The notes below the pieces were generated by a model that was given only the letters and a program-made list of their open reading frames with translations, had not been told where the DNA came from and made no database searches. A program made the translations under genes and the position numbers. Positions 10,432-19,510 of a DNA stretch of 64,000 nt are shown one piece after another (within the stretch, counting starts at the first letter, position 1; each line of letters opens with the position of its first letter). Source of the stretch: Streptomyces endophytica (GTDB lineage: Bacteria > Actinomycetota > Actinomycetes > Streptomycetales > Streptomycetaceae); assembly GCF_026153355.1 (NCBI RefSeq), contig NZ_CP110636.1, positions 2,418,001-2,482,000 of the forward strand. Reading direction: 5' to 3'.

Positions 10432-10580
10432 TGGTGTGGGGCTGTGACGTAGGGCGGGGGTGGGGTGGAGGCGGGGTGGGCAGTGGGGGGTGGTGGGTGG
10501 GGGCGGGGCGGCTTCTCTCTTCCTCGGGGGGGCTCCCCCTCCCCCCCCGCCCCACCCCCCCCCTAACCCCCCGCCGCGCT
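10432..10580. other. Strand-asymmetric G-run/C-run intergenic block (quadruplex potential)
   Basis: From about 10432 to 10510 the + strand is almost all G and T, with more than ten runs of three or more G. After a short pyrimidine stretch, 10524-10574 is almost pure C with one G run. The two halves can partly pair (GGGGGCGGGG with CCCCGCCCC). The block lies between a lipoprotein promoter region and the GPP34 gene end. No gene is visible. Confidence 0.7.
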
Positions 10581-11204
10581 CTTGTCCTGCTGTACGGCGT
10601 GGTGGACGGCGCGGGACGTCCAGCACTCCTTGACCAGGCCGCGCAGGGCACGCCGGTGCGGGCGTCCGGCTGCGCCGGGCAGGAGCCTGGCGTCCAGGTC
10701 GCAGGCCGCCACCTGCGCGGCCAGCAGCCGGTCACGCCACCCGGGCAGCCCGGCCTCGACGGCTGCCGTGAAGCGGGCCCGGGCCGGACCGGTGAGGTCC
10801 ACCGGCCCCACGGGGAACCGTTCGTACGGGAACAGGCCCAGCGCCCGGTGGGTCTCCCTGCGCAGCGCGCCGCGCTTCTCCAGCACGCGCAGGCACAGCT
10901 CCTGCAGGGGCCGGCCGGCGCCGTGTACCCAGCGGTGCGCCTTGACGCCCTTGCCGCCCTTGGCCGGGGCGGGCAGTGCCGCCAGCGTGCCGTCCCCTAT
11001 CGCGTTGCCGAGCGGCAGCGGATTGATCACCGTGATCCGGTCGCCGCGCTCCACGGTGATCCGCCCGGCCGCCTCCAGGTCCGCCAGCGCCGCGCCGGCC
11101 AGCCCGTAGTGCAGGTACTTCGGGTTGGTCAGGGGGCGGCCGCGCACCGGGTCGAGGCCGAGGAGGAGCAGTTCCTCGGGGAGGCTGAGCGGGGTGCCGG
11201 TCAT
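10563..11204 (-). CDS. GPP34 (Golgi phosphoprotein 3-like) family protein
   Basis: The 213-residue product begins MTGTPLSLPEELLLLGLDP and continues LAGAALADLEAAGRITV, the N-terminal signature of the GPP34/GOLPH3 fold that many actinobacteria encode in several copies. The eukaryotic relatives bind phosphoinositides on membranes; the bacterial role is unknown. A mid-protein basic segment (KGGKGVKAHRW) and a C-terminal Arg-rich region fit a membrane or nucleic acid surface. Its ATG overlaps the TGA of the upstream fumarylacetoacetase-like gene, so the two are probably co-translated, an unexplained pairing. It ends in the C-rich block. Confidence 0.85.
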   Translation of the reverse strand: MTGTPLSLPEELLLLGLDPVRGRPLTNPKYLHYGLAGAALADLEAAGRITVERGDRITVINPLPLGNAIGDGTLAALPAPAKGGKGVKAHRWVHGAGRPLQELCLRVLEKRGALRRETHRALGLFPYERFPVGPVDLTGPARARFTAAVEAGLPGWRDRLLAAQVAACDLDARLLPGAAGRPHRRALRGLVKECWTSRAVHHAVQQDKSAAGG

Positions 11205-12427
11205 GTCGCGTCGCGGGCCGGGACCGTGGGCGCGGGCAGGATGCGGCCGGTGACCTCGCCCAGACCGATCCGGGCGCCGTCCGGGCCGGGCGCCCAGGCG
11301 GTGAGGGTGACCTCGTCGCCGTCCTGGAGGTACGGGCCCTTGCCCTGGGTGAGTTCGAGCAGGCAGCCGAGCTGGTCGGGTTCCGGGCCGGAGACCGTGC
11401 CGGAGGCGAACAGATCACCGGTGCGCAGCGAGGCGCCGTTGACGGTCATATGGGCCAGCTGCTGGGCGGCGGTCCAGTACATGGCGGAGAAGGGCGGGCG
11501 GGAGATCGTCTCGTCATTGATCCGCACCTCGATACGGATGTCGATGCCGCCCGGTTCCACGCCTGCGTCGTCGAGGTAGGGCAGCAGCGGGTGGTCGCGG
11601 GTGGGCGGGGGCGTACGGGCGTGGTCGAGGGCGTCGAGCGGGGTGATCCAGGCGGAGACGGAGGTGGCGAAGGACTTGCCCAGGAACGGGCCGAGCGGCA
11701 TGTACTCCCAGGCCTGGATGTCGCGGGCGGACCAGTCGTTGACGAGGCAGACGCCGAAGACGTGGTCGCGGAAGGTGTCGAGGCCGACGGGCTCGTGGAG
11801 GGCCGAGGGGGTGCCGACGACGAAGCCGATCTCGGCCTCGATGTCGAGGCGGGTGGACGGGCCGAAGACGGGGGCGTCGTCCGTGGCGGTCTTGTGCTGC
11901 CCGTTGGGCCGGACGACCGGGGTGCCGGTGGCGACGACGGTGCCCGCGCGGCCGTGGTAACCGATCGGCAGATGCTTCCAGTTGGGCGGCAGGGCCGCGC
12001 CGTTGGGGCGGAAGATCCGGCCGACGTTCGTGGCGTGGTGCTCGCTGGAGTAGAAGTCGACGTAGTCGGCGACCTCGAAGGGGAGGTGCAGGGTGACCTC
12101 GGCGAGCGGGTGGAGCAGCGGGGCGACCTCGTCGCGGTGCGCGGGGTCGGTGACCGCGCTGTGGACGGCCGCGCGGATCTGCTGCCATACGGGCCGGCCG
12201 GCCGCCAGCAGCGGGTTGAGGGTGGGTGCGGTGAGCAGCTCGGCGTGCGGGTGGATGGCGGCGGGCAGGGCGCTGGGCAGTGCGCTCAGGTCGAGGACGT
12301 GACTGCCGTAGCGGACGCCGATCCGGTGTTGTCCGGGTGCGTCGGTGGTGCTGAAGACGCCGTAGGGGAGGTTGTGCGGGCCGAAGGGGTCGCCTTCCGC
12401 CAGGTCGAACGGGCTCTGCTCGGGCAT
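11201..12427 (-). CDS. fahA: Fumarylacetoacetase (fumarylacetoacetate hydrolase)
   Basis: Predicted last enzyme of tyrosine/homogentisate breakdown, splitting 4-fumarylacetoacetate into fumarate and acetoacetate in the cytoplasm. The 408-residue length matches full-size eukaryote-type fumarylacetoacetase rather than the short FAHD hydrolases. The N-terminal SH3-like part (residues 1-110) precedes DYVDFYSSEHHATNVGRIFR, the catalytic His/metal region, then RLDIEAEIGFVVG (metal Glu) and NDWSARDIQAWEYMPLGPF. I chose ATG 12427 (MPEQSPF) with GAGGAG upstream; the open frame runs further upstream without good sites. It is translationally coupled to the GPP34 gene, with no homogentisate dioxygenase nearby. 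Confidence 0.92.
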   Translation of the reverse strand: MPEQSPFDLAEGDPFGPHNLPYGVFSTTDAPGQHRIGVRYGSHVLDLSALPSALPAAIHPHAELLTAPTLNPLLAAGRPVWQQIRAAVHSAVTDPAHRDEVAPLLHPLAEVTLHLPFEVADYVDFYSSEHHATNVGRIFRPNGAALPPNWKHLPIGYHGRAGTVVATGTPVVRPNGQHKTATDDAPVFGPSTRLDIEAEIGFVVGTPSALHEPVGLDTFRDHVFGVCLVNDWSARDIQAWEYMPLGPFLGKSFATSVSAWITPLDALDHARTPPPTRDHPLLPYLDDAGVEPGGIDIRIEVRINDETISRPPFSAMYWTAAQQLAHMTVNGASLRTGDLFASGTVSGPEPDQLGCLLELTQGKGPYLQDGDEVTLTAWAPGPDGARIGLGEVTGRILPAPTVPARDAT

Positions 12428-12912
12428 GGACAGCTCCTCGCGTTCGTCGTCGCCGGTGAGCGGCCGGGCCGGCCGGGGCGAGGGGCCCCGGGCCGGTGGC
12501 TCGGTGATCAGAGTACGGCTGGGGGCGTCGCGGCGAAGGAGCCTGTGGATAACTTCCGAAAGGCGTGGTCGGCGCGGTGAACGGCGGGACGGGAACGGCC
12601 CGCGTACGGCTCGGGAAGGCCCCTCGGACGGCCCCGTGGGCATGCCGGGGTGGCGGACGGCGCGGGGAGGGCGACGGCGGGGGCGCGGGACCGGCCCGAG
12701 TCGGAGGGGAGGGGGACAAGGCGGGGCGGCACGGCGCGTCGGGCCGGTGGGGGAGTGAACGGCGCGGGGCGGGGCGGGGCGGCGGGCGGGCACTCGATGC
12801 CGCACGCCCCAAGTCCTGGCAATGTCCTGAAAAGCCTTGCCGCACTGCGCAATTCGGGCCTAACTTCCTGTGCTGGCACGGGCCGGGGCGGGACCGTTCC
12901 GAGGGGGGACAC
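12428..12912. other. 485-bp divergent intergenic region with DnaA-box and promoter-like sites
   Basis: No supported gene; the open frames here are G-rich extensions of neighbours. It holds one perfect DnaA-box-like 9-mer (TGTGGATAA, 12544-12552) near the fahA side and a probable promoter for the ATP-grasp gene near 12837-12866. The middle is very G-rich. Confidence 0.6.
12837..12866 (+). promoter_or_regulatory. Putative sigma70-type promoter of the ATP-grasp/oxidoreductase pair
   Basis: TTGCCG at 12837-12842 and TAACTT at 12861-12866 are separated by 18 bases. Transcription would begin near 12873, about 40 bases before the GTG start. Confidence 0.4.
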
Positions 12913-14264
12913 GTGGCTCGCAGTGGCGCACGGCTCGCGGTCGACCGGAGCGTTCCGGGCCTGATCGTGAAGATCGGGGCGTACCCCCTGCATCACGGCG
13001 GTGTGGGTGCCATCCGCAGTCTGGGGCGGCTGGGCGTCCCCATGTACGCGGTGACGGAGGACCGTTTCACGCCGGCCGCGGCCTCCCGCTATCTGTGCGG
13101 CCGCTTCGTCTGGCCGACCACGGGCCGCGAGGAGCCGGAGCGGCTGGTCGCCGGGCTGCTGCGGATCGGGCGCCGGATCGGCCGGCCGGCGGTGCTGCTG
13201 CCCACCGACGACGAGGCAGCGGTGCTGATCGCCGAGCATGCCGAAGCGCTCGCCGGATCGTTTCTGTTCCCCCGTCCGGCACCTGGCCTGCCGCGGCGGC
13301 TGGCCAGCAAACAGGGGCTGCACGAACTGTGCGCCGCGCACGGCGTCCCGTCACCGGCCGCCGTCTTCCCCGCGTCGTACGCGGACGTCGAAGCGTACGC
13401 CGGGCGGGCGCGGTTCCCCGTGGTGGCGAAGAACCGGGAGGCGTTCGTCCGGCGCAGCCGGCCCGCGGTCGCCGGCACCACCCGGATCGCGGGGCCGGAG
13501 CACCTGCTGGATCTGGCCCGGGACTGGGGCCCGCGGCCCGCCGTGGTCCTGCAGGAGTACCTGCCGCGGGAGCAGGCCGAGGACTGGATCGTGCACGCCT
13601 GCTTCGCGGCGGACGGCGCGCCGCTGGCACTGTTCACCGGGGTCAAGGTGCGCTCGTGGCCGCCGCACGCGGGCATGACGGCCTGCGCGTGGGTGGTCGA
13701 CAATCCCGAACTGGCGCGGCAGGCCGCGCGGTTCGCCCGCCGGATCGGGTTCTCCGGGACCGCCGACCTGGACTGGCGGTTCGACCGGCGCGACGGCCGG
13801 TACAAGCTGCTGGACTTCAACCCCCGTATGGGCGCGCAGTTCCGGCTGTTCGAAACCACGGCGGGCGTCGATGTCGTCCGCGCCCAGCATCTGCACCTCA
13901 CGGGGCGCGTCGTTCCCGGGGCGTCCAGCGGGCGGGGCGCCGCTTCGTCGTCGAGAACGTCGATCTGCCGGCCCGTTTCGCCTACGGGCGCGGCGGTGGC
14001 CGTGGGCCGCACGTACCGGCGCGCCGGCGCGGGACCGAGACGGCGTGGTTCGCCGCCGACGATCCGCTGCCGTTCCTCACCATGCTGGCGCGGTCCGCCG
14101 TGCCGGGCGCCCGGCATCTGTGGCAGCTGCACCGGGCGGCCCGCCGGGCGGCCACCCCGCCCCTGGGGCGCGAGGCGCCATCACCGAAGCACCAGCCACC
14201 CCCGAAGCACGAGGCACCACCTGGGCGCGAGGCACCACCGAGGCAAGGGGAGGAACCGCAGTGA
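12913..14264 (+). CDS. ATP-grasp carboxylate-amine ligase-like protein (frameshifted in this sequence)
   Basis: Probably joins a carboxylate to an amine with ATP hydrolysis; substrate unknown. About 450 residues once the frame is repaired. Seen are an N-terminal Rossmann-like part (IVKIGAYPLHHGGVGAIRSLG), the ATP-binding middle (FPVVAKNREAF, VVLQEYLP) and the metal-binding end of the ATP-grasp fold, KLLDFNPRMGAQF. The frame breaks near 13918-13921 (CCCGGGG): upstream the protein reads to LTGRVVP, and in the -1 frame it resumes as VQRAGRRFVVENVDLPARF, ending at 14264. One missing G explains this. GTG 12913 follows a GAGGGGGG site. The stop overlaps the next GTG start (GTGA), so the pair is coupled. 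Confidence 0.82.
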
Positions 14265-15463
14265 GCACTCCGGTAGCGGTCATCGGGGCCGGTCCCTACG
14301 GTCTGTCGGCGGCGACCCATCTGCGGGCGCAGGGCGTGCCGGTGCGGGTCTTCGGCCGCCCGATGGCCAGCTGGCAGGAGCAGATGCCCGCGGGCATGCT
14401 GCTGAAATCGACGCCCGCGGCGTCCGGCATCGACGTCCCCCTGGAGGGCCACACCCTCGCCGACTACTGCGCCGCGGCGGGCGAGCCGCGGTACGAGTCG
14501 GACTGGGACCTGCTGCCCGTCGGGACGTTCGTCCGTTACGGGCGGTGGGTGCAGCGGCGGCTGCTGCCCGATGTGGAGCAGGTCCGGGTGGTGTCGGTGG
14601 ACAGGCGGGCGGACGGTTTCGAGCTCAAGCTGGACAGCGGTGAACAGGTGGGCGCCCGGGCCGTGGTCGTCGCCACCGGGCTGAGCGGGCTGGCGCATCT
14701 GCCCCGCCGGCTGGCCGCCGCGGTCCCGGACGGGCCGTCCGCCACTGGCCCGGTCTCGCACAGCTCCCAGCACCACGACCTGGCGGCGCTGGCCGGCCGG
14801 GAGGTGGTCGTGGTCGGTGCCGGTCAGTCGGCGCTGGAGAGCGCGGTCCTGCTCGCCGAGGCGGGCGCGGCGTCCGTGCGGGTCGTGGCGCGCGGGCCCG
14901 CCGCGGTGGGCTTCGGGGCGCCGCCGGACCGCCAGCCGCGGCTGCGGCCCGCCTCGCCGTTCGGCAACGCCTGGTCGCTGTACGCGCTGACGCACCACGC
15001 CGGGGCGTTCCGGTTCCTGCCGCCGCCGGTGCGGCGCGCCCTGGTGCGGCGGGTGCTCGGTCCGCTCGGCGCGTGGTGGCTCCGGGACCGGTTCACCGGG
15101 CGGGTACAGGTCACGCAGGGGCGGCGGATCGTACGGGCCACGGTCCGCGACGGCCGCCCCGTACTGGCGCTGCGGGGCGCCGACGGGCACGGGGGTGAGC
15201 TGGCCGCGGACCATGTGCTGGCGGCGACCGGCTACCGGATGGACCTGGCGGCGCTGGACTTCCTCGGGCCGGGGCTGCGCACCGGGGTTGTCGCGCGGGC
15301 CGGCGGTCCTCTTCTGGACGCCGGGTTCGGTTCGTCGGTACCGGGGCTGTACTTCACGGGGCTGCCGGCCGCCGCGTCGTTCGGCCCGGTGATGCGCTTC
15401 GTGTGCGGGACGGCCTTCGCCGGGCCGCGGCTGGCCAGGGCGGTGGCGCGGGCATACGGCTGA
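14261..15463 (+). CDS. FAD/NAD(P)-binding flavoprotein (monooxygenase-like)
   Basis: The 400-residue protein starts STPVAVIGAGPYGLSAA, a FAD-binding Rossmann motif GxGPxG, and has a second nucleotide motif VVVVGAGQSALESA near residue 180 for NAD(P)H. It ends with the ATGYRMDL segment and a C-terminal GLYFTGLPAA, the architecture of flavin-containing and N-hydroxylating monooxygenases. The substrate is unknown. GTG 14261 follows GGGGAGGA and overlaps the ATP-grasp stop, suggesting the two act in one pathway, for example oxidation of an amide or amine product (inference). Confidence 0.85.
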   Translation: MSTPVAVIGAGPYGLSAATHLRAQGVPVRVFGRPMASWQEQMPAGMLLKSTPAASGIDVPLEGHTLADYCAAAGEPRYESDWDLLPVGTFVRYGRWVQRRLLPDVEQVRVVSVDRRADGFELKLDSGEQVGARAVVVATGLSGLAHLPRRLAAAVPDGPSATGPVSHSSQHHDLAALAGREVVVVGAGQSALESAVLLAEAGAASVRVVARGPAAVGFGAPPDRQPRLRPASPFGNAWSLYALTHHAGAFRFLPPPVRRALVRRVLGPLGAWWLRDRFTGRVQVTQGRRIVRATVRDGRPVLALRGADGHGGELAADHVLAATGYRMDLAALDFLGPGLRTGVVARAGGPLLDAGFGSSVPGLYFTGLPAAASFGPVMRFVCGTAFAGPRLARAVARAYG

Positions 15464-15815
15464 CGGTCCGTGGGAGGCCGGCGGCGTCGCGTCGCCGGTG
15501 CGGTGCGCGGGTCGCGAAGATGGCTGAAGTGCGTGTGGTCCGGGTGGATATCCGGCTCCTCGGTGGCCCCTGTGTCTGCTGGGGTTTACGGGGTTCTGTC
15601 GGCCTCCGCCGGGCCGGTACTCCGATGTCAAAGCCGCGCCAAAACGTGATCAACGGTGATCAACAAGGTGTCGGGTCGGGGGTTGCTGTGCTTCCCGGGC
15701 GGTTCGGGGGGCGGGCGCTCATGGTGATCGAACTGCGACCGGATACGCTGGCCAATGGTGGAGACAGCGACAGATCGACATTCAGTTTGATCGTCAGCAG
15801 ACAGGAGTACCCCTC
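15464..15815. other. 352-bp intergenic region with twin TGATCA repeat
   Basis: No gene is supported. GTGATCAAC occurs twice head to tail with a 10-bp period (15646-15654 and 15656-15664), each copy containing the palindrome TGATCA; this is a possible operator for the polyprenyl synthase gene. A TACGCT at 15744-15749 could be a -10 box, but no convincing -35 is present. Confidence 0.5.
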
Positions 15816-16829
15816 GTGACCGTCGTCGGGCCCTTCGGGCTGAGCGTGCGGGACCAGGCTCTTGAGGCCGATGTCCAGGCCGGGTTGGCGGCTGTCGAGG
15901 AGGGCCTGCTGGAGGCCACCAAGAGCGACGTGCCGTTCATCACCGAAGCCGCGCAGCATCTCGTGCGCGCGGGCGGCAAGCGGTTCCGGCCGCTGCTGGT
16001 GATGCTGGCCGCCCAATTCGGTGACCCCCACAGCCCGGGCGTGGTGCCCTCCGCCGTCGTCGTGGAGCTCACGCACCTGGCGACGCTCTACCACGACGAC
16101 GTGATGGACGAGGCGGAAGTGCGCCGCGGGGTGGCCAGCGCCAACGCCCGCTGGGGCAACTCCGTCGCGGTGCTGACCGGCGACTTCCTCTTCGCCCGCG
16201 CCTCGCACATCCTCGCCGACCTCGGGCCGGAGGCCGTCCGGATCCAGGCCCAGGCGTTCGAGCGCCTGGTGACCGGCCAGATCCTGGAGACCGCCGGACC
16301 GCGCGACGGCCGCGACCCCATCGACCACTACCTCGACGTCCTCGCGGGCAAGACCGGCTCGCTCGTGGCCGTCGCCTGCCGCTTCGGCGCCATGATGTCG
16401 GGCGCCCAGGAGTCCACGGCCAACATCCTCACCCAGTACGGCGAGCGGCTGGGCACCGCCTTCCAGCTGGCCGACGACGTCCTGGACATCGCCAGCGACT
16501 CGCACGAATCGGGCAAGACGCCCGGTACGGACCTCCGCGAGGGCATCCCGACGCTGCCGGTGCTGCGGCTGCGGGCCCGCGCCGAGAGCGACGCCGGCAC
16601 GCCCGAGGACCGGGCGCTGTGCGAACTGCTCGCCGGCGACCTCACCGACGACGTCCGGCACGCCGAGGCGCTCGCCGGGCTGCGCGCCCACCCGGCGCTC
16701 GAAGAGGCCCGCCGGGACACCGTCCGCTACGCGGAGGAAGCCCGCGCGACGCTGGCCCCGCTCCCGGCGTGCACGTCCAAGGCGGCCCTGGAAGGCCTCT
16801 GCGACGCGGTGGTCCACCGAGCGGGCTGA
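15816..16829 (+). CDS. Polyprenyl diphosphate synthase (trans, long-chain; probably for menaquinone)
   Basis: Condenses isopentenyl diphosphate onto allylic diphosphates; in streptomycetes such an enzyme supplies the menaquinone side chain. The 337-residue protein has GGKRFRP, the first aspartate-rich motif HDDVMDEAEVRRG (DDxxD) and the second FQLADDVLDIASD, plus GDFLFARA, all typical of trans-prenyltransferases. The start is GTG at 15816 with AGGAG upstream. It stands alone in the same orientation as the nuo genes, consistent with a respiratory quinone role. Chain length cannot be read from sequence with confidence. Confidence 0.92.
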   Translation: MTVVGPFGLSVRDQALEADVQAGLAAVEEGLLEATKSDVPFITEAAQHLVRAGGKRFRPLLVMLAAQFGDPHSPGVVPSAVVVELTHLATLYHDDVMDEAEVRRGVASANARWGNSVAVLTGDFLFARASHILADLGPEAVRIQAQAFERLVTGQILETAGPRDGRDPIDHYLDVLAGKTGSLVAVACRFGAMMSGAQESTANILTQYGERLGTAFQLADDVLDIASDSHESGKTPGTDLREGIPTLPVLRLRARAESDAGTPEDRALCELLAGDLTDDVRHAEALAGLRAHPALEEARRDTVRYAEEARATLAPLPACTSKAALEGLCDAVVHRAG

Positions 16830-17074
16830 CACCCCCTAAGGGTTCGCCCCCCTCTCCTCAGGGTTCGGTCAACCCCAGGTCGTACGGGTTCCGTCGTGTG
16901 ATGACCGGGCGTCATACCTCAGCAGTAGGACGAGTTGGACCCGCGGGCTGACGCGATGCGCCGCGCGAATTGGTGAGATGGAGAACACCACAGCGCGGCG
17001 GTCAGGCCACAATGAGCCCCAGGGGAGGGCGAGTGGACAGCTCGACGGCCGCCGCAGACGACGGAGGTAGGCAG

Positions 17075-18354
17075 ATGCCACGGTACGAACCGACAGAGGT
17101 CACCGACGAAGCGGACGGGGGGCACTCCCCGAGGCGTCGGAAAGCGGTGCGGTACGCCGTGCCGGTCGCGGTGGCGGGGGTGGCGGCGGCGACGATCGGA
17201 CTGGTCCCGGCATTCGCCGGCTCGGGTTCCCCGGACCTGCCGAAGATCTCGGCCCAGGACCTCATAGCCAAGATCGCCAAGTCGGACGTCCAGCAGCTGT
17301 CCGGCACGGTCCGGGTCAGCACGGACCTCGGCCTGCCGGCCCTGCCGGGCGGTGCCGCGGCCGGCGGCTTCGGCGGAGGCCAGGGCGGCGAGAAGGGTGA
17401 GCACGGCCAGGACGACGGCGCGTCCGCGTCGCCCCAGAGCAAGCTGATGGAGCTGGCGTCCGGCGCGCACACGCTCCGCGTCGCCGCCGACGGCCCGAGA
17501 AGCAGCGGGTGTCCATCGTCGACAAGGCCGCCGAATACAGCCTCGTCCACAACGGCAACGAGGTCTGGGCGTACGACAGCGGCAGCAACACCGCGGTGCA
17601 CAGCACCGCACCCGAAGACGGCCGACACGGCACGCACAAGCGGTCCCCCGAGGGCCTTCCGGGCGACCTGAAGAACGCCACCCCGCAGGACCTGGCGAAG
17701 AAGGTCCTCCAGGCTGCCGGTGACACCACCTCGGTCACCGTCGACGGCACCGCCAGGGTCGCCGGACGGGACGCCTACCAGCTGCTGATCAAGCCCAAGC
17801 AGGCCGCCTCGACGGTCGGCTCGATCCGGGTCGCGGTGGACGCCGACAACGGCGTCCCGCTGAAGTTCACCCTGACCCCGAAGAGCGGCGGCGCGGCCGC
17901 CATCGACGTCGGCTACACCAACGTCGACTTCGCCAAGCCGGCCGCGGACCTCTTCTCCTTCACGCCGCCCAAGGGCGCCAAGGTCGTCGACGGCGACAAG
18001 CAGCGGGCGACGGCGCAGCGCGAACACGGCAAGAAGTTCAAGGACTTCGGGTCCCGCAAGGACACGAAGGACCCGCGGAAGGACTTCGGCGGGCTGAACG
18101 TCCTCGGCAAGGGCTGGACGTCCATCGCCACGATCAAGGGCACCGGCGCGGGACTGCCCTCCGGCAAGGACCGGGCCTCCGGTGACGCCGGGAAGTTCCT
18201 GGACAGCTTCGGCGAGAAGGTCAGCGGGTCGTTCGGCTCCGGCCGGATGTTCAGCACCCGCCTGGTCAACGCCCTGATAACGGACAACGGCACGGTCTAC
18301 GTCGGTGCCGTCGACAAGCAGGCCCTGATCCACGCGGCCGACGCCGCGAAGTAA
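17075..18354 (+). CDS. LolA-like membrane-anchored extracytoplasmic protein (frameshifted in this sequence)
   Basis: About 426 residues after repair. A short charged N-terminus (PRRRKAVRY) is followed by one transmembrane or signal-anchor helix (VPVAVAGVAAATIGLVPAF). A large extracytoplasmic part then resembles the LolA/LppX-type beta fold seen in actinobacterial MucB/RseB-like or lipoprotein-carrier proteins. The first frame reads to HTLRVAADGP; the -1 frame then gives QRVSIVDKAAEYSLVHNG and runs to 18354. One missing G near 17494-17498 would restore GPEKQRVS. ATG 17075 has GGAGG upstream; GTG 17032 is an alternative. It lies just before an ABC exporter pair in the same direction, perhaps functionally linked. 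Confidence 0.78.
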
Positions 18355-18439
18355 CGGGCCCCGTCAGCGCGGGACCGCCGTGCCGCCCGTCGGGGCGGTG
18401 CGGTGGCCCGTGGCCCAGCCGCACGACATGGGGGAGCCG

Positions 18440-19510
18440 ATGCCCAAGCAGCCCGCCACGGGCCCCGACGGCGCGCGCCCGCCCACCCGCGGCTCCGGCC
18501 CGGCCGGTACGCCCGCGCCCGGTCCCGGGGTGCCGTCCGCAGGGGAGTGGGCGATCGAGACGCGGGGGCTGACCAAGGCGTACCGAGGGGGGCAGCTCGC
18601 GGTCGAGGGGCTCGATCTGGTCGTGCCGCGCGGCAGCGTCTTCGGGTTCCTCGGTCCCAACGGCTCCGGCAAGACCACCACCATCAGGATGCTGATGGGC
18701 CTGATCGACGCGACCGCCGGCAGCGCGAGGGTGCTCGGGCAGCCGATGCCCGCCGCGGGCCGCCGGGTGCTGCCCAAGGTGGGAGCGCTCATCGAGGGCC
18801 CGGCGCTCTACGGCTTCCTCAGCGGCCGGGACAACCTCCGGCGCTTCGACGCCGCCGACCCGGACGCCGACCCGCGCACCCGCGACGCGCGGGTGGGCCA
18901 CGCCCTGGAGCGGGTCGGCCTGGGGGCGGCGGCCGGGAAGAAGGCGCGGGCCTACTCCCTCGGCATGAAGCAGCGGCTCGGCCTGGCCGCGGCGCTGCTG
19001 CGGCCCCGCGAGCTGCTGGTGCTCGACGAGCCGACCAACGGCCTGGACCCGCAGGGCATGCGGGAGATCCGTTCGCTGGTCCGCGAGCTGGCCGCGGACG
19101 GCACCACGGTCTTCCTCTCCTCACACCTCCTCGACGAGATCGAGCAGGTCTGCACCCACGCGGCGGTGATGGCCCGTGGCCGGCTGATCACCCAGGGCAC
19201 GGTCGCGGACCTCTCCACGACCGTCCTCGGCTCGCGCGGCCCCGGCCGGCTGACGGTCACCACCCCGGACCCGGCGGACGCGGTCCGGGTTCTGAAGGAG
19301 CACGGTCTGACCGGCCTGCAGATCACCGACGACCGGGTCACGGGCGAGCTGCCGGAAGCCGACGACGGGGCCGGCCCGCCCGAGCTCGCCGACCTCAACG
19401 CCGCGCTGGTGCACGCCGGGGTCCGGGTGCGCGGTTTCGGCACCGAACGGGCCACGCTGGAGGACATTTTCGTGCAGCTGACCGGGGAGGGCTTCGATGT
19501 CGCAGGCTGA
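18440..19510 (+). CDS. ABC transporter ATP-binding protein
   Basis: Exporter-type ATPase of the DrrA/CcmA-like class. The 356-residue protein has a Pro/Gly-rich lead of ~40 residues, Walker A GPNGSGKTT, signature YSLGMKQRLGLA, Walker B LLVLDEPTNGLDP and the H-loop SSHLLDE. A ~110-residue C-terminal extension follows. I chose ATG 18440 (MPKQPATG) behind GGGGGAG; in-frame starts at 18380 and 18428 are less well supported. It overlaps the permease gene by 14 bases, so the two form an operon. Substrate unknown. Confidence 0.92.
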   Translation: MPKQPATGPDGARPPTRGSGPAGTPAPGPGVPSAGEWAIETRGLTKAYRGGQLAVEGLDLVVPRGSVFGFLGPNGSGKTTTIRMLMGLIDATAGSARVLGQPMPAAGRRVLPKVGALIEGPALYGFLSGRDNLRRFDAADPDADPRTRDARVGHALERVGLGAAAGKKARAYSLGMKQRLGLAAALLRPRELLVLDEPTNGLDPQGMREIRSLVRELAADGTTVFLSSHLLDEIEQVCTHAAVMARGRLITQGTVADLSTTVLGSRGPGRLTVTTPDPADAVRVLKEHGLTGLQITDDRVTGELPEADDGAGPPELADLNAALVHAGVRVRGFGTERATLEDIFVQLTGEGFDVAG

